From Terfezia claveryi (Eukaryota; Ascomycota; Pezizomycetes; Pezizales; Pezizaceae), in assembly GCA_015179025.1 (NCBI GenBank), contig WHUX01000191.1:37359-101358 (forward strand): a stretch of DNA of 64,000 bases. The letters are read 5' to 3'. Positions within the stretch are counted from its first letter, which is position 1, and every line of letters begins with the position of its first letter. The notes under the pieces are model-generated. The model ran no database searches. It saw only the letters and a program-made list of their open reading frames with translations, and was not told the DNA's origin. The translations under genes were made by a program, and so were the position numbers. Positions 21,905-33,739 of this stretch are shown piece by piece.

Positions 21905-24814
21905 GAATCCTTGTGACACAAAAAAGAATTTTAGTTGCAGAATCCTCTCGATGAAGTTGTTACGTAATCTCGGCGTCGGCTCGGCGTCGGCTATCGATAT
22001 CCGCCAAACGCATGAATTCAACAGTGAAAGTTGACATGTTATCTTCAGTTGACGCTGGCGCCTGGTGCCGCGTCATTAAGACTGTCATGCTTCCTGTACC
22101 GCATACTTAGATGTACCTAGGTACAGTACTGTACATATATACGTATCCCTGAGGCAGAGTGATTATGGGAGCTTGTGGATATCGCCATCCAGCCAGCCCA
22201 TCGCCGTTCGCCAAACGATTGCAATAAAGGATCCAAGTATCGGTGAAGACAACCTCATCCTAGGAAAGCCACCCTGCTACCTACCTGAAAGGCGTCATGG
22301 GAAGAGGTTAGAATGCCTCTCAGACATCTACCGGTATACGTGTATAAGTAAATAGCACCATGAGGGCAAACCAATTTTATTCAAATCTAGTTATACCCTA
22401 GGAGCGGTCGGGTTCGAGACTAGTTATACTCTTGTTGAATCCATGACCCAGATTTCCGTACGTGCTTGCGTAATACGCGGGGCTGCCAGGGGGTTCTTGG
22501 CATGAGACTACAAGGAAAAAGTTCCTATTTGCGCTTGCAAATCTGTGTACGTATGGGGCTGGGATCTCTTGATATAGAATTTCTTTGTTCAGTTTTTGGA
22601 ATAAGTAACCTATGCCAGGAATCCTTTTGTAAATGGGTCCGTTTTGGGGTAACAGTATTACTAGTAATACAAAGACTTTTGTTAACATATTATGTACCTG
22701 TCACTGTCGCTTGATTTAAGTGGTGAATCACCCCAATTACAACGGTTCAGCATGCAAAATCTCAGGTTGATTCTCACAAGTTGAAGGAGGCATGGAACGG
22801 CCGACATTACTTGAATACATTCTCCTACTATAAGCAGTAAACCATACTTAGCAATTAACATCCCTCCTAATTGCATGAGGGCCGTCATATACCAAAATTT
22901 GTAGACAAGAGATTACTGGCACCATGATTCAATAATGTGACCATGATAGAGTAGTAGTTCGCATGCAGCTGGTAGACAATTCGAAGTGTAACATGTTTAT
23001 GACTGCTTTGCACAATAAATTTATTTGATATTGGCAATAAGAAAAAAAAACAAAAATCTTGATAATCCAAGTATATCTGAAGAAATTGTGTACAGGGTAC
23101 GTTTTGCTAGGACTTGAAGTACTCGTAGCATTTGGCAAACCGCTTATTAGGTACTGATGGCGGGTATGTGTTCGAGGCCTATCTCGAGGTTTACTTGCTT
23201 GATGATCTGAACTATGTATAAGCGATGGATTATAGACGAAATGAATTTAACTTTCCCGGCAGCTTCGCTATTCCTTGATCCGACAGATCCCCGTCTTCAA
23301 TGTGAACAATTATCCCCACAGGATTATCAGCCACAGAAACATCCTAATACACTCAGCTAAGGTACAATATCTGTACATCAACCCATGATACTTCACTTAA
23401 TACCCATGATAATACTTAACCTCTCATTTCAAGAAATCTGCAGCTCAAGTACCAAGGGCTTCCTATCAGTTCTTACTATTGGTTTGATTGTACTGAAGAT
23501 GCCATCTGCCTGGGGCTTCCCGACGATCGCCTCGACAACACTTAACTTGTAGTTTATACTTATGATAGCTCACCCCTAATATCATGCCGTCTCCGGAATT
23601 TGCCTCCTGGTCCCTTTCAAACCTAACTCGACTAGCTCCTAGGACTCGGTTGAGTAAGAACTAGGGACTTCTTTTCTGTAACTCAGTACTCATTTTCAGG
23701 TTGATCTAACCTATGACGAGGAAGAACTAGGGGCTTCCCGAAACTGAAGTCTAATCTTACCCCTGAGATAGTTACTAAAGAAACAGCCACTCCCCGTCAA
23801 TCCTTCCGTTTCCGATAATCTAAAATTTGGCCTCTTCCATTATCGTATCTTTGGTAGTCTCTCAATAAAGGGTATTTACATACACCCACTATCTCTCTAC
23901 GGTCTCATTATTTTATGCTTCTCGACATCTTAGTAAGCTTGTTGCCTTGGTAGTCTTACTAGCTAGGAGGGTGAGGTGGCCTTGCCATGTTTGAATCTTG
24001 GTTGTCCAGCATGTTCTCTAGTAGGTAGTTTCTTACAACCCATTACTCTCCCGATTGCTACGCAGGTTTAGGTTGGGTTGCCCTCTCGTAACTTGTAGTC
24101 TTGTCGACGTTTCAGAGGTCTTGGATATCTTTGTTTGTGTCGTGACCAGCATAAGATTTGGTAGCAACGTTTCTTCAGGCTCATCCTTGCCAACAAGTAC
24201 AAAGGAATCTCCAATATTGAAGATTGCGGAGTTAATGTGACTATACAATAAATTGGGGTAATGGATATGATATATCTAGGATTGCTTAGCTATACAATTC
24301 GAATGATGGTCAGTATTGCATAATTACCCTGAGCGGTAAAAACAAGATGTTCGCTTTTTATAATACTTTCTTGGTACTCACGAATAAACAGGACTTGATG
24401 TATTAGAGCCTCATACGGGGCTCTTTTACACCATCAGCAATTGAAATATATCCTCTTTGATTCCTTGGCTATCCTGTTATTTAACTACCTCTTGCTTAAC
24501 GGAGAATGATAACTAACCATTCTTGTGGTTGGCACTGGCTGCTCTACCGGTAGGGGCAGTCTGGCTACGGTGGAAACCTTTGATGCTAGAAATAGCACAG
24601 AAACTACCTTTGCTTGATCCAAATTGTAGTGTGCTATCCACGTAGTCGAAACTAAATGCAAAGCCAGCGAAAACTCTTTTTTTGTTACTTCGTACTCATT
24701 AAAGCTATCTCTGCGACCCATCCCTCTTAATGAATTCTTGCAAGGAGGATTCACATAACATAAGAAGGAAAGCACCTTGAGACTGAATGGCTCTGCCATA
24801 TCTCTGCGCCAATC

Positions 24815-24907
24815 TGGATCCTCGTAGATCTGCTCCTCCCCGTGACTTCAGGGATTGCACATGATAATGAGTATTTTTTTATTAAAAAAAAAAAAAAAAA
24901 AAAAAAA
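24815..24907 (+). mobile_element. Degenerate LINE 3'-tail with long A tract
   Basis: A sequence that loosely follows the tail module (ATCCTCGTAGATCTGCTCCT, then AATGAGTATT) ends in more than 20 A. Both stem-loops are eroded. Confidence 0.45.
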
Positions 24908-25070
24908 CCGTAACTAGGGTATTTCAATAAATTCGTTGCGTAACCTGCAGGCCCAGTATACATATGGGTCATCTATCTTCTTGATGTGGTGCCCTGTCCG
25001 TTACAGCATATGCGAGACTCGTAACTGATTTTTTTTTTAAAAAGGAGGCTCATAAGTGCCTGCAGCCCTA

Positions 25071-25657
25071 TTTGATCCGAGACTACGGAGGCTCATACCA
25101 AAAGTCTTTTCCCCTTTCCTTTTTAGGAATCTTGCATATGCAAGCCTATGCACTGTATGCAACTTGGCATTAAAATGGGTTCTAATGACAATGCATCATA
25201 TACCAGCTATGTAACGATTCATTTTACCTTTACTTGTTCCTCGCCTCTAGGCTCGCCTCCTACCCAGTAGCTTCTTTGGGTGCAGAACGTCTTAATTGTC
25301 CTATATTGCTGTATGCAGCGTATGCCAAGGCTGCTTCATTGATGCCAAGCCTGAGTAGATGTGCTTGGCATATGCATCACCAATGCAGTAGCCTTGGTAC
25401 ACTGCCAGCCGCATTATGGACGTCATAAGCCATTTAGGTACTGTATATTCAAGGCAGTCTGGCTATATTCAGGGCAGGGCACAGGCAACAGCAGATTAAG
25501 GCAATAGTAAAGGTAAAACTCATCACTAATTGCCATTGCCACCCGTTTTGGAGCTGAATAATGCCAAGTTGCATGCCGTGCATAGTCTTGCATATGCAGG
25601 ATTCCCAAAAAGGAAAGGGGAAAAGACTTTTGGTGTGAGCCGTACCCGAAGATCAAA
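25071..25657. mobile_element. MITE with about 110-bp inverted repeats, 587 bp, TA target
   Basis: The arms at about 25071-25175 and 25555-25657 are inverted copies: CCAAAAGTCTTTTCCCCTTT on the left is the complement of AAAGGGGAAAAGACTTTTGG on the right, and TGCATATGCAAG.CTATGCA is also shared. Differences are mostly transitions. TA lies at 25069-25070 and 25658-25659. A second inner palindrome (CTTGGCATATGC near 25360) suggests strong folding. No coding capacity. Confidence 0.8.
25444..25476 (-). mobile_element. 7-bp micro-insertion candidate with 13-bp direct repeats
   Basis: TATATTCAAGGCA and TATATTCAGGGCA flank GTCTGGC. The unit is so short that membership in the family is tentative. Confidence 0.35.
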
Positions 25658-26081
25658 TACCTAAATATGCGTCCTGAGGTATCTCCCGCAGCCCCTTCTC
25701 GCCGGCTGACTTATATGCGTGCACGAGCCGGCTTGTACTCAGTGGCCAGAAGACAACAAAGAATTACTAAATGGATACTGAATACGCTATATATCTTATA
25801 TGGCATGAAATAAGTAACAAACGCAGAGTAAGCCAAAATCAAGTCACTCAATCAATCCGCATCCTCATCACCTGCATTTTCCTCCTAACGAGGGTGGTGG
25901 TGTCGGAAGTGCCGCAACTGTGCTCTCGTAGCTGTAAATTTTGCTGCTACTTTCGATGACATGCGAGCGCAGTGTGTACAGTAAATGTGGTGCTCACGTG
26001 ACGTAAGCTGGTATCACGGGAAATGCAGGAACACGGAGATGGCTATTGGACGGACATGGTATGAAACCAGGAGAACCAGAT

Positions 26082-26193
26082 ATGGCTACAAGGGGTTTTT
26101 TTTTTTATTTTTTAAAATACTTGATACTCCTATGCAGCCCCGTTAGGGGGGCTATGAGGAGCCCACGCGGAAACCCGGTGATGGCTACAAGGG
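26082..26193 (-). mobile_element. LINE 3'-tail insertion with 13-bp target duplication
   Basis: ATGGCTACAAGGG lies at 26082-26094 and 26181-26193. The 86-bp insert begins with a T tract and carries the tail module with stem 2 in the AGCCCC/GGGGCT form. Confidence 0.88.
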
Positions 26194-27302
26194 TGGAATT
26201 GGGAAAGGATAAAAGAGCTGGAAATTGTCGGCTGAATAAGGATTCTTTTCTTTAGAGTACTAGGACTATAGCAAGACTATAGCGATAGCTAGATAACTCT
26301 GTTGCTTTTGAATACAGGCACTCTTCTCGCTTCACGATTCCTACGCTCAATAACCTGGATAATAGTTGTTAAACCGGCGGGAGCCAGCTCCAGATCTTGT
26401 ATAGCCATCCTGTAATTCCTGGTATCCCCCCGCCAGGGATGCGATAAATTCCTGAACTGCTGACAGAGTTTGTGTTGCCATTTAAGCGGATATGAGGTAG
26501 CACATATAATAAACGCCGTAGGCAATGGCGGTACTTTGAGCCAGCAGACAGCATATAGGGAAAAAAACATATCTATGGGTGGGAATGCACGGTATTTTGA
26601 ACAGTGGCTACCTTCGGTAATTCAACGGTTGCAACGACCTCCGAGCTCGAGCCACGACTCAAGGCTTTCCATCCCCTTGGCCCGTCTCCTGCCCAGGCGT
26701 AATGCGTGCTCCCCAGGAGCTCTATTATTACTTTGAAGAGGCTCGACTAGGAAGCGAGTATGAGCCGAACGGTTCCAATCAAGAACCGATCACGATCCTA
26801 ACATCCAAGAAGACATTGAGGAGGCTCAGGGCCCATTTGCTTAGAGAATTGTATCTTGACAGTGTGAAATGCCCACGAGCTCAAGGCCCTATTCACCATA
26901 AGCGCCAGCATGCAACAGATGCTAGGTACTGTAGACTTGGATGAAACTCAGGGTCTTACCTTAGCTGCAAACACAGGGTTAAGGAATGAAGGCATGCAGC
27001 TGCAATAGAGAGTGGTCATCACCGCAGGTAATATAAAGGCGAAGCGTGCAGATTCAACACAAAGGCACCTGACCCACATTCAATTGGAGATCGTCTGAAA
27101 GGGTGCCCAGCACAGTGTAGGAACATGTAACGGGGCTATGGCTATGAGCACTTCCAAGGAGCGCAGGCTATGAACTATGATATTAAGAGAGAGTTTCCAA
27201 GGAGGAACGTATTGTATTAGCACGGCTAAGATACAGGACGTTGCGTGAGGAGGGAGTACAAGAGGGTAGCATCGGGGATCCTTTATAGGAGTCCCCGCCA
27301 GT
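26194..27302. other. Intergenic DNA, no gene recognised
   Basis: Frames of about 90 codons occur on both strands (26289-26570 minus, 26470-26736 plus) without domains I can name. Confidence 0.5.
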
Positions 27303-27402
27303 ACCTAAGTGTTCATACTTCTTTCCAACATCCCTAAGTGCTCATGTCTTCCAACATCTCTAAGCGCTCATGCCTTCCAACATCCCTAAGCGCCCATGAC
27401 AT
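27303..27402. repeat. 26-bp tandem repeat, almost four copies
   Basis: Units of the form CCAACATCCCTAAGCGCTCA plus six more bases follow one another at 27325, 27351 and 27377, with a partial unit ahead. Variation is by C/T changes. Confidence 0.8.
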
Positions 27403-27471
27403 ATGTATTGAGCCTACACTTGGAGAGCCGTGACAGAACACTGTGGTTCTAAACACACGCATAAGATAGTA

Positions 27472-30088
27472 CCATTCGCAACCTAGTAGTGATCAGCCAC
27501 TGTCTTATGTCCAGTGTCTAAGACATGCAGCACGCCAACCTCCTAAGCCCTTCAATTGGCCCCAGTCTTGACTCATTACAACTATCATGGCCGCAACCTA
27601 TATCAGCTGAATCACCAAAGCTTAGGCAATATCACCAATATCCCTACCCTACGAGAGATGCCGAAATATACCGAAAAAGACCTGCAGGCAGCCATGAAGC
27701 ATACTCAAGCAGAACTAGACATACCCATTATACAAATAGCTGAGCTGTATAGGGTTGAGCGGCAAACACTACGCTGGAGGCTGCTGGAGACACACTAAGA
27801 GAGGTCTACAGCTCATCGTGATGAGCAATTGCTCTCTCCTGGTGACGAGAAAGCAATTGTAGGCTATGTAGGAATGATGGCTGATACAGGATTTCCATTA
27901 AATCATACCCTTTTATGGCAAATGGCACAAGACATTGTCAATGAGAGGCAAATACTACAGCAAGGCCATGGAGGGGGTATTACAGGCCCCTGAGAGTCAA
28001 CCAGCAACCCCCGGAATCGACGAGAACAACGTATACAATGACAAGGTGCAATTATCCCTCTTCTGCCTTCCAATGACACCTCCCTCACCAGTACCCCCCC
28101 TATTCATATTGTTGGCATCAACTGAGTTAATAGGTTCTTTGATCGTAACCCGGAATCCAAGAAAGGCTTTATTCGATATTAGAAGAGAGTGCAAGCAGCT
28201 ACATCAAATGACATTGAGCTGCAAGCAGATTTTCTCCAAAAGCTTGCAAATCTCATATACCGGAAACAGATATCTCAAGACAATATATGGAATTGTAATG
28301 AGAAAGGTATAACAATAGGCCAGAATAGTACACGAATGATGGCTATTGTGTATACTAGAGGTCGAGCCACTGCAATAACTGAAGGTTCTCATGAATTTTG
28401 CAGTATCTTGGAGACTGTCAGTACTGGTAGAAAGGTTATTCCACCTTTCATTGTATGGCAAAGAAAGTCCCATCAGCAATCTTATTATCTAGAAGACAGC
28501 CTACTAGTAGAAGCTACATTTGCAGTCTCTGAGAGTGGGTATATGGATGATAAGCTGGGGTTGGGGTATATGGTTGAGTACTTTGAACCTTATACTCGAG
28601 TTGAAGCACTGCAGGTTAAAGCCCCTCGCTGTCTTATTGTGGATGGCTATTCTTCATATATTGTATAGAAGATAGTGAGGTATGCACTGGATCATAATAT
28701 TCATATGATTTGTCTTCCCTCGAAGTCTACTTATCTCCTGCAACCTCTTAATGTAGGGTGCTTCGGAGTTCTGCAGAGGGTGTATGAGAGAAACCTCAGT
28801 TCATAGCTTTGGCAAAACCTACTTCAAGTTCTCTCAAAACCATCATTTCTTGAGATCCTTGAAATAACTCAGAATGAGGTTTATACTAAGGATTGTCTTC
28901 TCAAGGCATGGAGAAAATCCCGCTGTTGGCCAATTGATCGCAACTTCAAACCGCTCTCCTCATGCAATATTTCAAACAATGTCCAAGTCTTAGCCAATGA
29001 AATTAGAGTATCCGATACCCCTGGTCAGCTCCGTGCACTCTCCCGATGAGTTGAAGATATCATTCTGTCAAAATTGGATTTTGATGAGAAGGAGTGGGTA
29101 TTTGAGCTTATTGACTTTGCTGGTGAAAAGGTTGCAAAACACAGAGATATTGCCCCTCGTGCTGACACTCTTAGCAGGCTCCAAGATAGGAAGGTATGTT
29201 AAACAAAGAAAGGAAAAAAGCGTATTGGGGAAGCTCGAATATTAATACACAACTATGTTAATGATAGTATTAAAAAGGTTGTGGAGCCTGAGGAAGAGGT
29301 AAAAAAGCTTGTAAGGTAGCAGGCATCAATAGAAAAGAAGCGAATTGCAGATGAGAGAAAGGCTATTCAAGATGCTCTTGAGAAGCAGTAGAAGGCTGAT
29401 CTTAAGAGATATACGGAGGTTGTAATACTTATATGGCAAGCTGAATGTATAAACATTGATACTGCATGGGCTGCTACTAAGCAAATTACTGGTAAGAAGT
29501 GGAGTATGAAAAGACTACCCTACCCTCCTCGACCGAAACGACCTTTAAAGCCTAAAGGGGGGGGTGTTGCAGCTGGTAATCTTTCTATGGTAGTTAAGAA
29601 TGAAGCAAAGGAGAAGGTTGAAGGGGAAGCTGAAGAGGGTGAAGGACAGGTTGATGAGGACATTGATAAAGAGGATTTAGTAGATTCAATAAGAAGTCTC
29701 GAAATTGATCATTTTGCTGCAGTTAGTGCCCTTACCTATTGTACTGCTATTCGATCATATCATAGCCTTCTCTTACCAAATTAATCTGACATCGATACAG
29801 ATGTATGGTTAAGGCGTTCGTATAGTTATGGACTCATTAGCATGATATTCATTATATACAGTTGGGGGAAAGGGCTGGGGGGGGGTCATGGGGTAGGTAT
29901 ATTAAAATAGATAGGTGCTACAGAATTGGTTGATTTTGGTGGAATATAATGGTAACTATATTGTAGAGTGTAATTGTTTCCATAATTGTAGATATAGGCA
30001 GAATAGAACTTTTACCAGACGAGTTAGGTAGGGGGGCTTGCAGGGATGGACATAAGACAGTGGCTGATCACTACTAGGTTGCGAATGG
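27472..30088 (+). mobile_element. Fot1/pogo DNA transposon, 2617 bp, complete ends
   Basis: Perfect 41-bp terminal inverted repeats (27472-27512 and 30048-30088) begin CCATTCGCAACCTAGTAGTG, and a TA lies on each side (27470-27471 and 30089-30090). It contains a decayed DDE transposase on the plus strand. Ends are intact while the coding region is not, so it could be moved only by a transposase supplied elsewhere. Confidence 0.93.
27658..29784 (+). pseudogene. pogo-type DDE transposase, inactivated
   Basis: From ATG at 27658 the frame reads a Psq-like helix-turn-helix (KYTEKDLQAAM, then VERQTLRWRL), a CENP-B-type region (SPGDEKAIVGYVGMMADTG) and a DDE core. Stops interrupt it, the first being TAA at 27796 where Gln is expected. 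At the first catalytic position the motif is NCNEKG with AAT at 28297-28299, and at the third it is LQPLNVG with AAT at 28750-28752. The family has Asp (GAT) at both, so both changes are G-to-A. The second Asp survives in VDGYSSY. The C-terminal tail is Lys/Glu-rich. Confidence 0.85.
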
Positions 30089-30203
30089 TACCTATGGCTA
30101 AGAAAGTACCTAAGCGTGAATAAAGCGATGAGATAGCTTTTAGACAGTCCCATCGATACATTTACTTTTTTTTTGTACATACTCATAAATCCTAGTCCCC
30201 TCG

Positions 30204-30262
30204 ATACAGGACGGATACTGGGACCGAATAGTAGTAAATGAGTATTTAAAATTAAAAAAAAG
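30204..30262 (+). mobile_element. Degenerate LINE 3'-tail copy
   Basis: TACTGGGACCGAATAGTAGT and AAATGAGTATT followed by an A-rich run match the tail variant at 13050-13202. The 5' limit is unclear. Confidence 0.5.
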
Positions 30263-30432
30263 ATATAGGAAGATTGTTTAGCAAGCTGGTCAATTGGCCA
30301 ATTGGCCGGGCCGTAGTCAGGGAACAGTTCTTATTCTAGTTTCACACTTCTTTAGTCTAGGAGGGGAGGTTCAGTCAGGCCTGCGGGTCATCGGCTCGTC
30401 CGTTAATGACAGCATGGGGCCTCATATTCCTT

Positions 30433-30556
30433 CATATTTGTACGTATTTTGCATGGTTCTGGCAGATTAACTTGCCTTAACCTTGAATCCACCCGGGTTT
30501 CTGGGTGGCTCCTCATGGCCCCCCTAACGGGGCCGCATAGGAGTAACAAGTATTTA
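30433..30556 (+). mobile_element. LINE 3'-tail copy joined to LINE RT sequence
   Basis: The complete tail module is present: CTGGCAGATTAACTTGCC, both stem-loops, GAGTAACAAGTATTTA. It has no poly(A), and LINE reverse-transcriptase coding sequence starts at the next base. Either the LINE to the right was joined to it by template switching, or later deletion removed the A tail and what lay between. Confidence 0.7.
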
Positions 30557-32010
30557 ACGGCCACGGAGGTTGCTTTGAGAACGGTAACAAGAGCCCAGAG
30601 GTGCATGGCAAAGGGACGGGCAGTAGGTTGGGCATTCTGGGATGTGAAGGGGGATTTCAGAATGTAAGGGAAGAGGACGTTATTAGGGAGCTAGAGAAGT
30701 CTGAGGAAGGAAAGAGGTGGATTCCTTGGATTCGAGAGTTCTTCCGCGCAAGAGAGTTTGAGCTTGAATGGGATGGCAAAGATAGAGGAAAGGGTAAAAC
30801 AAATGCAGGATCACCGCAGGGATCACCACTCTCACCAGTGATCTTCCTCATCTGGATGGCACCAATAATTCGGAAAATGGAAGAAGGGCTAGCCAAGGCT
30901 TTAGGAAGGAAAGGAGATATCGAGCTCCCGTCATATGTGGACGACCTACACCTTAACATATGCCACTGTGCCACTGGGATGATGATTAAGTCGATCTGGA
31001 TAAATGGTTGGTTAGGGTGGATAGGGTAGTTAACAGGATAGCAGAGGAAAATCACTTACCACTACCTAGAAGATAGTAAGCATAAGAAGCTTGTGTTGAG
31101 GACAAAAAGAGAAGGGAAAAAAGGACGTGAAATGGGTCAAGTGGATCGGGATTATCATGGATGAAGGCCTAACGTTCAAAATGCATTAGAAAAGTAGGAT
31201 CCAGAAGGATCGTAAGATGCTGGGACAGCTACATGGACTAGGGAACTCAAACTGGGGAATGAGCGCTAACAGCTGGAGGGCGGCTTATACTGGGATGATT
31301 AGGGCAGTCGCATTATGGGGCTCAGAACTAGCTGGAGGGGCCAGAAGGATTGGGGAGAAGAGTTTGAAACGCTTCAATACCAGGCCCTCAAGAAGTGTAT
31401 CAATGCGACACATGGCTCGAGGGGAGAGCTAGTTAGCCAGATAGCAAGTGTAGAAAGCCCAAGATTGGTGTTGGACGCAGCACAAGCAAGGCTGATGGGG
31501 AAAATGATGAGGGATCCTGACGCATTAGGGGACCTGTAGTTAGTAGGAGAAGGAAGAAATGCCGAAGAAGGAAGAGCATGGGACTATTTTGGAAGACCTT
31601 ATCCAAACAAGGATGGTTTCACTTCAGTAATGACAGCTATTCGGAGCAAAGCTGGCTTATTGAGGTATGAAGGTAACGAAGAGTTGAGCGTGGGAGGCAA
31701 TGTCCCTATTACCGAGATCCCAATAGTTAATTTGGGCCTGACAAGAGATTCGGTAGTGGACAGGTGGGCAAGAAAGATTGACGAGGTAAGGGAGGACTCG
31801 ACAGCTATATATACTGATGGCAGTATGAGCGAAGACAACAAGGTAAGTGGAGGATGGAGCTCCGAAAGTGGGACTTTGCAAGGGCAGACAGGTTTAGGCA
31901 CAATGTGTACAGTATGAGATGGGGAAGTGGCCGGCATAAGCAAAGCACTTGAGACGGCAAAGCTAGACTGTCATCCTGACGGACTCGCAACCAGCTGTCA
32001 CCGCATTGGT
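30557..32010 (+). pseudogene. Tad1-type LINE ORF2, part 1 (RT to start of RNase H)
   Basis: Reading across frameshifts, one finds the RT motifs AFWDVKGDF (about 30632), GSPQGSPLSPV (about 30810) and the catalytic SYVDDL (about 30936), then the thumb/connector (ALWGSEL, about 31310) and the RNase H start STAIYTDGSMSED (about 31800) with the next acidic residue in EVAGISKALE and LTDSQPAVTALV at the end. The sequence stops at 32010 where hAT sequence begins, and resumes at about 40474. Several stops and frameshifts make it non-functional. Confidence 0.85.
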
Positions 32011-32406
32011 TAGGCCTGGGCACGAGCCCGAGCCCGGAGGTCGTTGCAACCGCGAAATACCGAAGGTACCCGAGGAGTGGAAATCTTCAAAATATGTTGC
32101 AGTCCCACCCTTACTCTGTTTTTTTCACACCTCAATGACACCTCCGCCGGAGTCCACTACACCCCCTCACAACTACAGTTATACAGCTAGGTGGCAATGA
32201 ATTTGGTACCCCGCATAAAAGGGGCGGGTATGCAGCGCGCTTGACTCAGATTTAATGCATTGAACGCGGCTAGCACGTTTGTGGGCGAATGTCTTACCCC
32301 CCCTTAACCACGCAACCAAATACTTAGATATATTATCTATCGGTACCAGTACCAGCAGACAGCTCATGAACTTTAGAGTAAAAGCCTCTGATTCCTCCTA
32401 TATATC

Positions 32407-33598
32407 ATGTCAGAACCTAATCTATCTACAATTCAATTTAATATGCTTTTAGCAGAACTAGACGAGCCTATCATACCCACTACCCAGAAAAAGCGGTTAA
32501 CTGATTTTGAAAAAGGCAAGATTACGCTTCTCTATGAGCAAGGCTGTAGATATGGACAAATTGCCAACCATATCGGTCGACCTAAGTCAACTATCCAGAA
32601 TTTTATCCAACGCTATATAGAATGTGGAACCCATACAAATAAACCACATCCAGGTCGACAAAAGAAGATCTCAAAAGCTACCGAGTATGCAGTTCTAGCT
32701 CTTATTGAAGGGGATGCTTCAATATCTAAGCTAAAGCTTATAGACAATATACTCGAGTTACAAGATATTCATCCACGAACTATCGATCGTATGCTTCGGG
32801 GTAAAGGACTTCGAAAATGGATAGCAAGAAAGCGACCAAAGCTACTACCACGGCATGTTAGTGCAAGGTTAGCATAGGCTTTAGAACAGAGGGATTGGAG
32901 TCTAGAGCAATAGAAAAAACATGTTTGGTCTGATGAGTGCTCAGTAGAGCGTAGTAAAGGAGCAGGGGCAAAGTGGGTTTGGAGAAAAAAGGGAGAGGAT
33001 CGTTATGAAGTGCAGGCAGTAGATCCATGCAGGTATATTACTCCTTTCTTAATTCTTATAATTATTAGATCTAATATTTATATATAGGACGGCTCATGAT
33101 ATCTCTCTCATGGTATGGGGATGTTTTTTTGGATTATCAAGAGGATATTTATGGCCACTACTTGAAGGGCATAATAATGCTATTCGATATATTGAGATTT
33201 TAACACAAGTTCTTCCTAATGTTCATCTGGAAATGAGTGAGTTGATGGGTATTGATGATCCAGTTTTTATGCAAGACAATTCATCAATCTACACCTCCAA
33301 GCTTGCACGCGCATGGTTCAAAGATAATGACTAGGTTGTTGCTAAACATCCAGCCTACTCTCCTGACCTTAATCCAATCAAACATGTTTGGGCATATATA
33401 AAACGCCAACTTCACCGCAGGTATCCGGATTTGATTAATATGCCGGGAAGTCCAGAAGTAGTTAAGGAAGCATTAGCAGATACATTAGCGGAGATTTGGG
33501 AGATTATTCCTGAGTCACTTTTTCATAGTCTTTATACCTCTATGCCTCGTCATGTAGCAGCTGTTATTAAGGCAGAAGGTTGGTATACTAAGTATTAA
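32407..33598 (+). pseudogene. Tc1-like DD34E transposase, inactivated
   Basis: The N-terminal half has a paired-type helix-turn-helix (LYEQGCRYGQIANHIGRPKS). A 55-bp intron (33033-33087) fits GT..AG and keeps the frame into VWGCFFG. The first Asp is in WSDECSVERSKG (GAT at 32932-32934) and the second in FMQDNSSIY (GAC at 33275-33277). At the third position, 34 residues later in SPDLNPIKHVW, AAA (33380-33382) encodes Lys where DD34E enzymes have Glu, a G-to-A change. TAG stops occur at 32876-32878, 32911-32913 and 33332-33334. Confidence 0.88.
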
Positions 33599-33739
33599 AT
33601 TTCTTGTCATTAATTAATGTTTATATAGATAATAGATCATATAAATAACAAATATCTCTAATAGGCCAAAGTTCACTGCTGCCATTTCCTATATAGTATG
33701 TGGGTTGGTTAGCATCTATAGCAACTAAGAAATGAGGAA

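Larger units (their letters stand above)
20550..25068. other. Long intergenic stretch, no gene recognised
   Basis: Upstream of the methyltransferase there is no convincing coding region. Frames are 104 codons or shorter. Several micro-insertions (21034-21082, 21515-21541, 21875-21904) and one degenerate LINE tail (about 24815-24907) are the only recognisable items. Confidence 0.5.

Noticed and set aside
26289..26944. Short frames on both strands between a LINE tail and the pogo element
   Set aside because: About 80-90 codons each with no recognised domain. They may be remnants but nothing supports a call.
32135..32183. Short frame MTPPPESTTPPHNYSY continuing after the Tc1 element as a host exon
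   Set aside because: It lies between a hAT end and a Tc1 end and meets a stop soon after the Tc1 insertion; a hAT N terminus or chance frame is more likely than a host gene.
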